A stretch of 64,000 nucleotides of DNA from Chaenocephalus aceratus (taxonomy: Eukaryota > Chordata > Actinopteri > Perciformes > Channichthyidae), in the NCBI GenBank assembly GCA_023974075.1, contig JAMFTG010000340.1:1-64000 (forward strand), written 5' to 3'. The notes under the pieces were generated by a model that saw only the letters and a list, made by a program, of their open reading frames with translations, made no database searches and was not told the DNA's origin. The position numbers and the translations under genes were made by a program. Below are positions 33,081-44,800 of this stretch, in pieces (the first letter of the stretch is position 1; each line of letters opens with the position of its first letter).

Positions 33081-34100
33081 TGCGGCTTTCACACCAGCGC
33101 TTTTCAGTTTCTAGCTCCGAGCGGGAGCTTTTCTGGTTCAGCTCCGGTTTCCCTTTTCAGCTCCCGCTCTGTGCACACCGCCCACTGGCGCCCCAGAGCT
33201 GCCCTTGCTGCGTCACGACGTCACCGTTTACATCGCTGATTTGCCCCCCAACGGCAGCCATTACGGCAGCTCACACAACAACAACAACTGCGTTGGGTCG
33301 ATGATCGTGTTGCTTTTAATCACACGAAGCCAGAATAAATTGAATAACGACTTCTCCAACCTTATACTTTTCTCCAGAGTGCCGTGGTTCATTGTTTATT
33401 CATGTGTTTCTGCAGCATTTACCGACCGCTGCAGTGCTGGCTGCTCTTCCACGGGAGTTTATTCTCCCGTTAGCTCCCGGTTAGCTCACACTGCAGCGGC
33501 CGCTCTAAAGTATTCACTGTCCGACTCACACGAGCAGCTGATGCATATCCCCAGTTCCCCTTAGCCTAAGTGAATGTGTGTCAGTCTGAATTGACACTGT
33601 TTGGCATCACAACGCTGTTATGAAAGTTTCTCTGGTATAAAACGGGTGATGTTGGCATAGCAACCGAAGCTAAACTAACTACTTGCATCCGATAGCTGCA
33701 ATAATACAAAACAACACGTCTGCCTCTCTCCACAATGATCGATAACAGTGAACGGATGGTCAAAGTAAGGCACAAATAAACAGAATCACACGAAGCCTGG
33801 TTAGTGTTGCCTGACTTTATAAAGTGTGTTTATAGGCACTACTGCTTGTAGGCAGGCATAACAGTCGACCCATGGGAGGTGGGTTTAGTTTCCTGCACGC
33901 CTCGACGTGAGAGAGACGTAAGCGACGTCACCTCTTAGCTCCAAAGCTCTTGCCTCTGGACCGACAATTTTTTGGAGCTGGAAATGAAGCGGATTCCGGA
34001 GCTAAGAGCCGGCGCAGCTCCAGTGTGAACTGGAAAACCCGGCGCTTTTCAGGCTCTAGCTCCGAGCCGGAGCTGAAAAGGCGCTGGTGTGAAAGGGGCA
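33081..34100. mobile_element. Nested Harbinger-type MITE in the left arm
   Basis: Ends TGCGGCTTTCACACCAGCGC and GCGCTGGTGTGAAAGGGGCA, with a TAA duplication (33078-33080, 34101-34103). Subterminal TTTTCAG...AGCTCCGAGC repeats mirror each other. No coding region recognised. Confidence 0.9.
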
Positions 34101-34291
34101 TAAGTGTCCTCGCTCAGGCCTCGGGCTGCCTCGCTGGCCGTCCGAGGCCGTGGCGCATTTCCATTAGAGTTTAGGACCTGGGGTAGCAACGCAGTGTAGG
34201 CGGGACGATCGGCTTTTTGGGCGGAGCGACGCTGGGTAAAACTGCAGTGGCGTCATTTTCAATGCGACACAACTCACAAAACACACACAAC

Positions 34292-34540
34292 AATGGAGGA
34301 TGTGGAAGCGATCGTTTTCTTGTTTATTGTGAAATCCATGGTGCTGACATGCTGTGCTCTGTATAACGTCTGCGAGAGTCATGGAGAGGACTATGATGAT
34401 GGGTGGAATGCACCACCAGCAGCAGAGCCTGGGGTAGCAGTGTCTCAAGGTGCAGAGGAGGAGGGCACTGACATCAGAGAGGGTTTGATGCACTACCTGA
34501 ATACCTACATATGCATTGTATTGTATTCATTGTATTGAAC
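34292..34540 (+). pseudogene. Harbinger (HARBI1-like) transposase, internally deleted
   Basis: The frame starts MEDVEAIVFLFIV, typical of the N-terminus of fish Harbinger transposases. It jumps at once to KSMVLTCCALYNVCESHGED, the C-terminal helix region that normally ends the protein, and then runs to a stop. The catalytic DDE domain (about 250 residues) is missing. An in-frame deletion has left a peptide of about 81 residues with no catalytic capacity. Identification rests on the C-terminal segment (CALHNVCE-like). Confidence 0.75.
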
Positions 34541-35434
34541 ATAAATAAATCTTTTTTTTTTCATATACATGTGTTTGTCAAATGTTTTAAACAAAAATGT
34601 TGTTATCTGAATTGAATATTTAGTAAATATTTGAATTTCAAGCACCAGTAAGTACTGCCCCAAAATAAGAACATTTGAGGAAATATCAGAACATGAAAGA
34701 AAATCTTTCTAATAAATTAAGCGAATATCAAAGCTAACTATAAACATAAATACTAAAGTGTAAAACACAGCAAAACTATATTCATAAATGCAAGTGTAAA
34801 ATAGTGTGGACAATTGTAAACATGGATGGAGACTAAAGTATCCACAACATAAAATAATATATTAAATATAACCTCAATCTTTCTTCTAGACATGTTAAAA
34901 GATTGCTTGAATGGGTTATAGGTTTCTTTTGTTCTCTCGTCTTTGAAATATATAAGGAATGTGTTGTTTGAGTCTAGTAGAACGAGGGTATTACAATTGA
35001 GCAATTTCTACATGTATTATCTATTTATCATGTATTCTTAATACCATTACAAAATAAACATGTAATAATGTTTTAGAGGAGGACCTCAAGCTAGCAAACT
35101 CAATTTCTTGCTTTAAATCTCTTAAAAGTAAGGGGCTTTTTCCTAACTGACGGTGTTTGTTATTGCTTTATAAATTCATGTATGTTTATGATTTTTTTCT
35201 GTTGGGTGCCATTCATTATCAACAAGAGATAAGATAAGTCAAAGAAGTACTTTATTGATGGCAGTATAAAAATACAAATGTTGTATCAAAAAGGCATGCC
35301 ATTAAACAATACAAATAAAAAATGTAAAACTGTATTGCAGCCAGCATAAATATACATGGAATTGTAAATATAAAATGAACATTTTAAAGAAAATAAATAA
35401 ACAAGGAAGTACAAATGTTGCATTTAAAAATTAA

Positions 35435-35571
35435 CTAGATACAAAATATATAATATGTACAATAACTATTAAGGTTTTTTGAAGTATCACGGAGGAGACG
35501 GGCCACGTCGGCTGCCCAGTCATGGTGCCGTTCCTGCTGGGCCCGATCCTCTCCTCCTCGTTTCCTCTTTC
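35435..35571 (-). pseudogene. Myb/SANT-like accessory gene, exon 3
   Basis: Acceptor TGTCACCCAG. It encodes GKRKRGGEDRAQQERHHDWA then ADVARLLRDTSKN..., and stops at 35435. A basic, helical C-terminal exon. Its phase fits exon 2. Confidence 0.65.
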
Positions 35572-35619
35572 CTGGGTGACAATAAGATATAATAATTAGC
35601 AATAAGGAAAAAACACAGG

Positions 35620-35623
<4 letters not shown>

Positions 35624-35652
<29 letters not shown>

Positions 35653-37397
35653 GTTTATTTATATAGCCCAATATCACAAATGTTACATTTGTCTCAGTGG
35701 TCTTCACAGTGTGTACAGAATATCAGTATGACAATACGACACCCTCTGTCCTTAGACCCTCACATCGTACAAGGAAAAACTTCCAAAGAAAACCCAGTTT
35801 AAAGGAAAAATGGGAGAAACCTCAGGGAGAGCAACAGAGGAGGGATCCCTCTCCCAGGACGGACAGACTGCAATAGATGCCGTGTGTAAATTGAAAAGAT
35901 AATACATTTGCAACATAGGTAGTCCAGATGTTTGGAAATGCATGTGTGTATAATAGGAAGATGAATCCACGAGGATATCCATCAGGACCGAGGATCCAGG
36001 ACCACAGCCACGACTCGCGATCCAGGACACAGGACCGCAGGATCATCCATGACTCCGGATCCCGGCGTAGATAGACACCAAAAAGAAAGAAATGTGGGGA
36101 AGCCGGGTTAATCGGAACATGAGAGTACACAGGTATAGACAGAGAGAAGGAAGAAGGAAGATGTCCCCCGACAAACTAAGCCTATATCAGCAAAACTAGG
36201 GGCTGAATCTAATCAGCCCTAACTATAAGCTTTATCAAAAAGGAAGGTCTTAAGCGCACTCTTAAAAACGGATAGGGTGTCTGCCGCCCGAACACAAACT
36301 GGAAGCTGATTCCACAAATGTGGAGCTTGATAAGAAAAGGCTCTGGCTCCCATTGTACTTTTAAAGATTCTAGGAACAACCAACAACCCTGCATTCTTGG
36401 AACGCAATGCCCTAGTAGGACAGTAGGGTATAATGAGTTCTTTAAGGTAAGATGGCGCCTGCCCATTAAGGGCTTTGTAGGCGAGAAGAAGAATTTTAAA
36501 TTCTATCCTGTGTTCTATAGGGAGCCAGTGTAAGGCAGCCAGAACAGGAGTAATGTGGTCCCTTTTCCTAACTCTGGTTAGTACACGAGCCGCAGCATTT
36601 TGAATCAGCTGAAGCGACTTGATTGACTTCTTGGTACTCCCTGATAATAAAGAGTTACAATAATCCAGCCTAGAAGTAACAAATGCATGGACTAGTTTCT
36701 CTGCATCGTTTTGAGGCAAGATATGCCTGATTTTTGCAATGTTACGTAGATGGAAGTAGGCGGTCCTTGAAATTGATTTTATGTGGGCGTTAAAGGATAA
36801 ATCCTGATCAAATATAACACCAAGATTCCTTACAGTCTCACTGGAGGCCAAATTAATGCCATCCATAGTTAGTATATCTTTAGATAATTTGTTTCCTAGA
36901 TTCTTCGGGCCAAGTACAATAACTTCAGTTTTGGTCGTGTTTAACATCAAAAAGTTTAAGGTCATCCACGTTTTTAAGTCCTTAAGGCAGTCTTGAATTT
37001 TATTTAGATGATTAATTTCATCAGGCTTGATTGATAAATATAGTTGAGTATCATCCGCATAACAATGAAAGTTTACAGAATGATTCCTTATAATATTGCC
37101 TAACGGAAGCATATATAATGTGAACAAAATAGGTCCGAGCACTGAGCCCTGTGGCACTCCATGGCTAACTTTGGTTTGCGTGGAAGATTCATCGTTAACA
37201 CGTACAAACTGAGAGCGTTCAGATAGATAGGACCTAAACCAGCCTAAAGCAGTTCCCTGTATGCCAACTAAGTGCTCTAGTCTTTGCAATAGGATATCAT
37301 GGTCGATAGTATCAAATGCAGCACTAAGATCGAGCAAAACAAGAATAGAGACAAGTCCCCTGTCCGAGGCCATGGCCAGGACAGGTACAGGTCGCAC
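35624..37397 (-). mobile_element. L2-like LINE with intact RT frame, in the Myb-like gene intron
   Basis: A 392-residue minus-strand frame carries [53 protein letters not shown] (active site YADD), [13 protein letters not shown] and a C-terminal LKTFLFDKAYS stop. The 3' UTR follows, containing GTCCTTAGACCCTCACATCG on its complement, and ends in a (GATT)n tail (35624-35653). It is 5'-truncated. A second copy of the 3' UTR lies at the right window edge. Confidence 0.92.
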
Positions 37398-37706
37398 AAG
37401 GATATAAGAATAACATGTATAAACAGAACAACAGAAAGGTGAACTAAAGAAAGTTCTGGCCCTAGATGTTTACAATGATTGTGAAAGTGAATTACATTAT
37501 GTCCAGCCTGTTGATAATGAATATAAATATATGTATATGATAGGATGTTACACACAACTGTACTAGCTGCTTACTAGCTAAGACTTTACTTGAAACAGAG
37601 CATTTCCACACAGTGGTATAGCTTATTTTAATTACTGACGATGGATGATCCAAGGTTTAAAAAAACAAAACACAATTCCAGTCGCTATGCCATTTCTATT
37701 TCTTAC

Positions 37707-37889
37707 CTAGAACCACACGCCGCGGTGTCCTGATGGCACTCGGTGTTGGTGGTTGAGTCGGGTTAGGGTCTTCGGCTGGTGTCTGTGGTCGAGCTGGGGT
37801 CCGTTCTGGATTCAATGACGATGTGGACGGAACACTGCCATCACCCGTTGTTCGGGAATGTTCCTCCTCACAAGTCCCAATGTAATCAT
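37707..37889 (-). pseudogene. Myb/SANT-like accessory gene, exon 2
   Basis: Acceptor TGCTGTTCTAG, donor CTAG/GTAAGA. It encodes DDYIGTCEEEHSRTTGDGSV then a Pro/Thr-rich linker ending RTPRRVVL. This is a low-complexity linker typical of the disordered middle of such proteins. Confidence 0.65.
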
Positions 37890-38133
37890 CTAGAACAGCA
37901 AAATGACTTGTTAATTCCACAAACTACTGCAGCACAATACTAAATAGCAACAACAACTATAGAAAAGAAAAACTGAACGTAAACAATGGCACAGATGGTG
38001 TTAGCAAACAATAGCTCTAGCTAAGGCTATCTGCCTTAGCTAGCTATGTAGCTCTTCGGGGCTCCATAAAAGCACGGGTTGTCGAACATTAATGTAAGGA
38101 TAAAATAGACTTCTTTGTTAGAAGTGAGCGTAC

Positions 38134-38352
38134 CTTGCAGGGACTCCAGTAAAGCCGTTGCCGTTTTCCCTACATCGCAGGAAAGTCCTCGAAAATCCAC
38201 GTTCGGACATCTGTGCAGAGACATCCTGGAACACTTTCACATTTCGAGTTGTTCCGTCGAGCTCCCGCAGGATTTTATCATCCCCAATGAGATGTAGGAA
38301 CGTCGTCACCCTCCTCGGTCGACCACGGTGTGCTTTTCTTCGACGTTGCCAT
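38134..38352 (-). pseudogene. Myb/SANT-like accessory gene, exon 1 (frameshifted)
   Basis: ATG at 38352 begins MATSKKSTPWSTEE. One extra G in a GGAGGG run near 38308-38312 then shifts the frame, and the continuation VTTFLHLIGDDKILRELDG, SAQMSERGFSRTFLRCRE is in the next frame. The conserved Trp, the helix and the RGFSRT turn are those of the Myb/SANT-like DNA-binding partner that Harbinger transposons encode to bring the transposase to DNA. Donor CAAG/GTACGC. Confidence 0.7.
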
Positions 38353-38717
38353 TTTTGTAGCTCCTCCGTTTACAAAATGCTGCAAGCTTGCTTCTAGATA
38401 TGTGACGCGAGGGATGATCTCGCGCGCGATCTTGTGACGATTCTCTCTGACCAATCAGCAGTCGAGTGTTGACGTCACAGCCCTGGCCTGGTCTGATAGA
38501 ACCACGATTTTATGGGGCCGGAAAAAGTACCCGCTAGCCGGTACTAGGCTATATGGAAATGCCACCAAAAACTGGCCTGGCCGCTTGAGGACGGTTAAGG
38601 ACGCTTAAACGGGGCTACCCGCTGCAGTGGAAATGCGCCATTAGAGGGCTACGCCAATACTCATAGAAGCTGGAGTCAGTAGGTAATTCAGTTCTACTTC
38701 CTGTCTTGAGTTTCCCT

Positions 38718-41640
38718 CAACCTGATCTCACCAGAATGCGTGACTCCACCACGACTTCTTAACACCACAATGCGTGGTGGAGTCACGAACTTTGTTACAT
38801 TTACGTGTCGGCACCACGCAAACAACCCCAATGTAAAGTGAATGAGGCTCCTTTGTCGTGGTGCACACACGCATTTCTACAACGTCCCGCAGTGAGCTTT
38901 TATTCTATAAAACGTTTTTTAAATCTACTTTATAGCTTGTAGTAACTCACGGGAGGCTTCTTTTATTTTATTTGTATTCATAATTTTTTTTTTTTTTCGT
39001 CAGAATGTAAAAATTACATTAGTTACGAATTTTTGTTCTCAAAAAACTGCATTGTGTGTAATGCAACTGTGATTTTTATTAAATTAGTTAGTTTTTAAGG
39101 AAGGCCAGAGCTTCAGCTGTGTCAAATAGATTGTTCCCTTTAGTTAACGTTATTTAAAAGATAATGATCATGTCCCCTGTATTGTATTACGAGCGTCCAT
39201 TGGATAACGGAGAATTGTACACCCGGAAGTAAGTAGCCTATTCTCCTTACTGTCGATTGATTTTACAGTGATATCTGCACTACTCATCGACTAAAAACAC
39301 CAAATTGTCCTTGTTAATTACACAACATTGATTAGTTTGAATTGTGTGCAATGCTTTTGTATTTTCCCCCTTCGATTCGGAGAAACAAATGTTTTTTCGG
39401 AGTTTTAGGATGGCCGAAGACACTACACTACCCAGAATCCCCAGCTATCGTTTGGGACTACACCATGTGCTCGTGATCAGTCCTCAACCTCTGTGATTGG
39501 ATGGTGGAGTGCGCAAAGTTTACACAGAGCGTCCAAAAGGACTTTGAAATGGAATGAAACCCATCGACCTTGGGCAAGACACTTCACCTGAACTTGCTCC
39601 TGTGGGTATTGTCCACAGTTTCTGACCATTGCATGTATGATATATGTGTAATGTGTGTATATGTATAGCGCTTTGAGTCATTGTAAAAGCGCTATAATAA
39701 ATGTAAGGAATTATTATCGACGGCACACTATTCAAAACAGGAATCGAACGTGTCCTACCCCCCCTCCTCCACCCTTAGGTCACAGGCTCCTCCAACAGTG
39801 CTACGCAATAAAACAGATACACAGAAAAAATAGTGAAATAGTGCAATAAGAGTCTACAAGTGATTGGAATATGATATATTAGATAAATAATTTCTAAGTA
39901 GCAGCCAGATGAATGTTATTTCTAAGTTCAGGTGTTTAATAATCGTGTAGCCTGTGGGATGAAGCTGTCTCTGTGTCTGGTGGTTTTAGTCCGGATGCTG
40001 CGGTACCGCCTGCCAGACGGCAGCAGACAGAACCGTTTGTGGCTGGGGTGATGGGGTCTTTTATAATCCTGAGGGCTTTCTTTAAGGTTAACCTGGTATT
40101 TTTACTCCACTACATTTATTTTAGTTACTTTACAGATTTGGATTAATGATGTGAAATATAAACAGCCCTTAAATCAGACTTTAGTTACACCTGAGTGAAA
40201 TTCAGTGAAGGTGATTGTCAAGTGCCAACAATCAGACAAGATATTTGATAGTTGGTTGCTTGAGAAGACTAAATATGTATCTGCAGATCCGTTTAAAGCA
40301 TATTCATTACTCGTTATTCTCTAATAGTTCATTAAAGACTGTATATAATTGCTATTTTGCACATCCCTTTCAAGATTTCAAGATTTTCTAAGGTTTGTTG
40401 ACATATCATATACACAACAGTGTAGATATGCAATGAATGAAAAACTTGGGTCACAGGTTCCTCAACAGTGCATTACAAGACATCTATCAATATGTGTGTA
40501 TACTTCCACCATTACACTGTCGTATTCTGCACATTTCTTATTCTATCTACATACATAAGATTATAATTAATGTGTATAACATCAGTTAAAATAAGTGCTT
40601 CAACATAATTAACATTGCAGGAAAGTTGATTGTCAAGTTCCAAAACAAATCATGCAATTTAGACTTTGTCAGGCTTAATATTTATCTGTAGATAGATACC
40701 CCCAAAGCTTTTTTCCTATTTAAAAGAAGACCATAACCTAAAGTATTCTTTAATGTTTAAATAAAGCCTTATTAGTTAGCACATCCTCCTATCAGGCACT
40801 ACACTGTTTTATTCTAGATATCATTTGAGTATCTTCTTGATATTTTCTATTCTATATTTATATCATTGACCTTCTACTTTCCCACTATTTTGTATGTACT
40901 CTTAATATTTAAATGCGTTCATAAAATATAACATATTGAAAAGTGCTTTACAAAAATGAAAGACATTAAGAAAAAGGCATTTTAAACAGTCGTTAAAAAG
41001 CAACACAATCTACCTGCATTGCAATTACTCTAAACGTGCAATAACGTGCTTTAACCAGTAGGTGGTTTGGGTTAAAAGCATAGGTTAAAAGGCTGTCAAG
41101 TGTACAGTGTTAACAAAATAAAATATACTGCTGTTTCCGGTTTAGTTTACGACGAATATTATTTTGTTATTGTTTTGATATTTGTAACACAAAAGCGATG
41201 GAAAAAACCCACAGCAACACAGAAAAGATGGTCTTAACATGACCCAGTCGTCTAGAAGTTAATAAAAAACAATAATATCAAAACAAAATATTACTACTAA
41301 CTTTATTGTGAAATTAAAACAGAACCGTAAAAGAATAGTTTCCGGTCTATTCTGATGCCCGATCTCTGGAGATAAATAAAGAACTACGACAGATGTGTAA
41401 TATTTAATGCAGCCAAACCATTTATTACAATGCATTCATGTGATGACTTTCGAAGAGTAAAGCAAGCACTGCTGAATAAAGTATGATTTTGTCTTTTACG
41501 AAACGTTTTTTTATATGGAATGCAGTTGGAGGTCAACCAATCACAGAGCTTGAGGACTGATCACGGGGTTTGTCAAGCTAAGCACATGGTGTAGTCCCAA
41601 ACGATAGCTGAGGATTCTGGGTAGTGTAGTACATTTAACG
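38718..41640. mobile_element. Related DNA transposon, right end lost
   Basis: Left end CAACCTGATCTCACCAGAAT, followed by a 15-bp hairpin CGTGACTCCACCACG / CGTGGTGGAGTCACG. Subterminal arms 39415-39515 and 41535-41632 are inverted copies (CACTACACTACCCAGAATCC). The interior 40085-40920 matches 28900-29600 in the same orientation. A SINE/LINE-tail insertion lies at 39585-39720. Confidence 0.65.
39585..39720 (+). mobile_element. SINE- or LINE-tail insertion
   Basis: TTGGGCAAGACACTTCACCT ... AGCGCTTTGAGTCATTGTAA AAGCGCTATAATAAATG ending ATTATTAT. This is a common fish retroelement tail; a similar tail lies at 62735-62815. Confidence 0.55.
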
Positions 41641-41642
41641 AT

Positions 41643-42070
41643 GGAGTTCCCTGTTACACCCCTGATGAGATGGTCCAGAGACGAGACCAAATTAATGAAA
41701 TGACTAATGGTAAATAACGTTATATTATTTAAATACCTTTGTTTGTTTGTTTGTGTTTAAAACAGATGACTGGCACAACTTCCTTGTCCCCAGCTTCAGA
41801 CCGCTTCCAGGTATCAAGAGGTACCATCACCTACGCTTCACCAGTGCCGAGCCTGGAGTGGTCTACGCCAAGGAGTTTGAAGGTAAAGAAGAAGAGTCCT
41901 TCATGCTGCTACGAACAGGGTGCTTTACTGACCAGGAGGCACGGCCCACTGAACTGACTCCCCCTGGGCTGGATGAAAAACGGCAGTGGTATCTTTTTGA
42001 GAAGATCAGAGAGTTCTGTACTGAGGAAGCCAAAGACATCACCTGCCCCAAACCCTTAACACCTCCTTGA
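41643..42070 (+). CDS. Two-exon coding fragment of unknown, probably transposon-borne protein
   Basis: Exon a (to 41709) encodes VPCYTPDEMVQRRDQINEMT, and the donor ATG/GTAAAT follows. Exon b (41766-42070) starts after TTTAAAACAG in matching phase: DDWHNFLVPSFRPLPGIKRY then HHLRFTSAEPGVVYAKEF, EKRQWYLFEKIREFCTEEA and a TGA stop. The composition is protein-like and the splice phases agree. I do not recognise the family. It lies where the right end of the 38718 transposon should be and just before a truncated MITE, so it may be the C-terminus of an autonomous partner's protein. The 5' exons are not identified. Confidence 0.6.
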
Positions 42071-42327
42071 TGAGTGAGAGTGCATAATACATCAACACTG
42101 TCATTCTTCTGTAAATATATATTTCAAATTGGTTTTAAGTACTGTTAGCTACTCTGTTGCTTGTTTGCTATTTTTATATTGTGTAGTATATTTATCTGTT
42201 CTGTTGCTTGTTGTTCACATGCAGCTTCTTTCTCTAAATTAACTTTTGTGCCAAAGTATTCTAATGTTGTTATAGGTTAACATGCAATCAGTTCATTCAA
42301 GTATTTATTTATTCCAACTCTGTTTTC

Positions 42328-42602
42328 GAGTAACAGCTGGCGAAATTACAGCCTCACCTACTGATTTTAATTTAACCATATATCGAGCCCGATTGTCGAT
42401 TTCAAATGTGTGCTCTAAAATGATATTTATAAATGACTATTATCATTATTATAAGCAAGACAATACATGGCAAAGATATGTAGAAAATAAACGTATTTGA
42501 GATACTTTCATAACGAACGTAACGTGGGAGTAAATACGTTTCTAGCTAAACATAATTCAGAATGCATGTCTGTGGGAACGTAATTTTTAGGAGACAGGGT
42601 TG
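42328..42602. mobile_element. Truncated copy of the 44801 MITE
   Basis: Matches 44909-45183 from GAGTAACAGCTGG to the end GGAGACAGGGTTG. The left inverted repeat is absent. Confidence 0.85.
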
Positions 42603-42616
42603 CTAGGTGCGACTTA

Positions 42617-43551
42617 CAGACCCGGCGTCATGGGCGGGCCCCATGGGGCCGGGCCCGCCCATCCAGGATGTGGGCCCGCTGTTTTAATCAGGGCTGAATA
42701 CAACATTTTAATTGTTTTATTATTATGTTCAGTGGCGGAGCCAGGGTATACTTGGGTAGGCTACAGCCATACCAATAAATGGCTTAGCCCCACCATGAAA
42801 AATGATTTTAAAGTAAGCTAAATAAAGTCCGCCAACTCGCGCGGAGTAAATTGCACAGACAGCAGTTAGTCAGATTGATTTCAGCAGCCACTTGTCTGGA
42901 AATACCGAAGACTAGAAACGGTTTGAAAACTTTTGTCACGTAGTGATCGTCTTCTCAATAGAACATCTTTGATAATGTCTTCTGGCCAATCAGAATCAAG
43001 ATAACGACGTGGTGTTGTTGCAGGAAGTCCCGACGGAGAATATTTTTGCTGTAGTTACAGTACATCTCTATATACATCGATACAACATTACGTGTTGATA
43101 GAAATCAACACGTAATTAAATAAGACCCCACGGTTTGATGATTGATGTGTGGGCTGTCTTTCATGTTGACACACAGAACAATGGGGGCTATCCACCCTTA
43201 TCCACAATGTAAAGTAATTCACAGCCTCTTCTCTCTGTGAGGAGCAGCAGGTTCAGCTTTCAGAACAAAGTAACAAAAAACTGAAATGGCATTCATTTTT
43301 TTTTTAAATATGTCGTGTAGTAATAGATTTATTTATTTTTCTTCTCAAGAGAGCACCAGAATGTGTATTTTATGTTAGTACTTCAAAAAATCTCCTGGGG
43401 GAGAATCTCCCCAGACCCCCCTGCAGGGGTTGGGTTTTCAGCATGTCAGCTCTTTCACAATTCAGTTTTTCCGGGAAATGTAAGTTTCGGGGTGGGCCCG
43501 CCCTGGTACATCAAATGCCCGCCCAGACACGTATGTCTGCCGCCGGGTCTG
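42617..43551. mobile_element. hAT-type element with GCGACTTA duplication
   Basis: Ends CAGACCCGGCG and CGCCGGGTCTG, with a perfect 8-bp duplication GCGACTTA (42609-42616, 43552-43559). GGGCCCGCC motifs are repeated near both ends. No transposase domain recognised. Confidence 0.92.
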
Positions 43552-43559
43552 GCGACTTA

Positions 43560-44800
43560 CCAGCTGTTATCTCTGGAGACTGCAGTGTTCCATCAGGGAT
43601 TGACCCTCAACCAAGGGACAGGAAGCTGGAATCAATCTGGACTCAGGACTCAAGCTATGTGGGAACAGGTTACATTTCCATCTGATTTGTCACTTATTCT
43701 GTAATAATAATAATAATAACAACAACATGGACTTTAGTGTCCTTTCACAAGTGTGAACAGGTAGTTTTATTTAAAGTTTCACAAGTTATAATACCACACA
43801 CTAATAATGATAAACTGCGTTTTGCTCAGATATATATTATATCTGTTCGGTCTAGGTTTGCCCCACTAGTTAGTATCAGGGTTTCTTCAGTCTTCTGCAA
43901 GAGCTGCTGAGTTCAAGAGAAACTGATTTCCAATGTTCTTCAGTCTCCTTATATCCTCTTTTGTCACGTGGTTTGTCACATCCTGTGCGTGCAAGCTTGT
44001 GCGTTAGAGGTGTCCGTCTTTGTTGCTTTGTGGTTAAATGTTCACTTCCCACAAGGAAGTGCATAACAGATATTCATCTCCTCGAAAGAGGAAGTGCGTA
44101 GAAAGTTCCTCAAAAGAGTACCCATGTAAGAATTTATGTTATACATCCTGTTTATATTGCTAAAGTGTTAAACTATATGATACATGACTATGGCATTCAG
44201 AGTTTTAACACAGTTTTCAACATATTTAAGCTTTATATAATAAAATACATTGTTCCATTTTCTTCAACAATTTCTTTAAAAATGCACACGAAGAAAAAAC
44301 TAAGTACCCAGGATAAAGAAGGCTGGATGCTTTCTTCTTAAAGAGGCCCTATAATGATCATTTTCAGGTTCATATTTGTGTTTTCTCCTCTATTGTGACA
44401 TGTTTACATGCTTTGAAGTAAACAAAGCAGCCCAATCGAGGCGTTTCAATGTTTTGATTGACAGTGGAAGAAATGCCACAACTATCAGCTGTCAGCAACA
44501 AACATGGAGTCTAAATAAGTTCTAAAGTTAAACAGAATTCAACCTGCTGTCACTTATAAATCCCAGAACAAATGTTGATATTTTAGGTTTTAGAAAAGCT
44601 CCAGATAAAGTGAAGTTAAAGTTTCTGAGCCAAAAATATGTTCTAAAATCAGCAGTTTCATTCTTGGAGGAACACCAAACACAATACTAATGTGTACTTC
44701 AGTAACCCTACCTCAGTAGTTATTTTACCCAAAAGTTAATTGACTGAACATAATTGCACTACCAAAATCGAAAATGTTGAAATTCAACGTATCCATGGTT
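43560..44800. other. No recognised gene
   Basis: Contains an (AAT)n/(AAC)n run near 43704-43725, and at about 44340 the sequence AGAGGCCCTATAATGATCATT, which resembles a common fish interspersed repeat. No supported exon. Confidence 0.45.

Larger units (their letters stand above)
34151..38571. mobile_element. Inner Harbinger element with transposase remnant and Myb-like gene
   Basis: Left TGGCGCATTTCCATTAGAG and right (complement) TGGCATTTCCATATAGCC form imperfect inverted ends. Inside are a plus-strand transposase remnant (34292-34540) and a minus-strand Myb/SANT-like gene (38352-35435), the usual convergent two-gene plan of Harbinger transposons. No clear target duplication is seen. Confidence 0.7.
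33034..38640. mobile_element. Outer Harbinger element hosting a nest of transposons
   Basis: Ends TGGCGCATTTCCACTGCAGC and GCTGCAGTGGAAATGCGCCA are inverted, followed inward by GGGGTAGCCCCGTTTAAGCG on the left and its near-complement on the right. A TTA duplication flanks it (33031-33033, 38641-38643). Its own sequence is only the outer arms; most of the 5.6 kb consists of younger insertions. Confidence 0.88.

Noticed and set aside
38718..42602. One single transposon from CAACCTGATCTC to GAGACAGGGTTG
   Set aside because: The right end belongs to a truncated copy of the 44801 MITE (42328-42602), so the two ends are from different elements.
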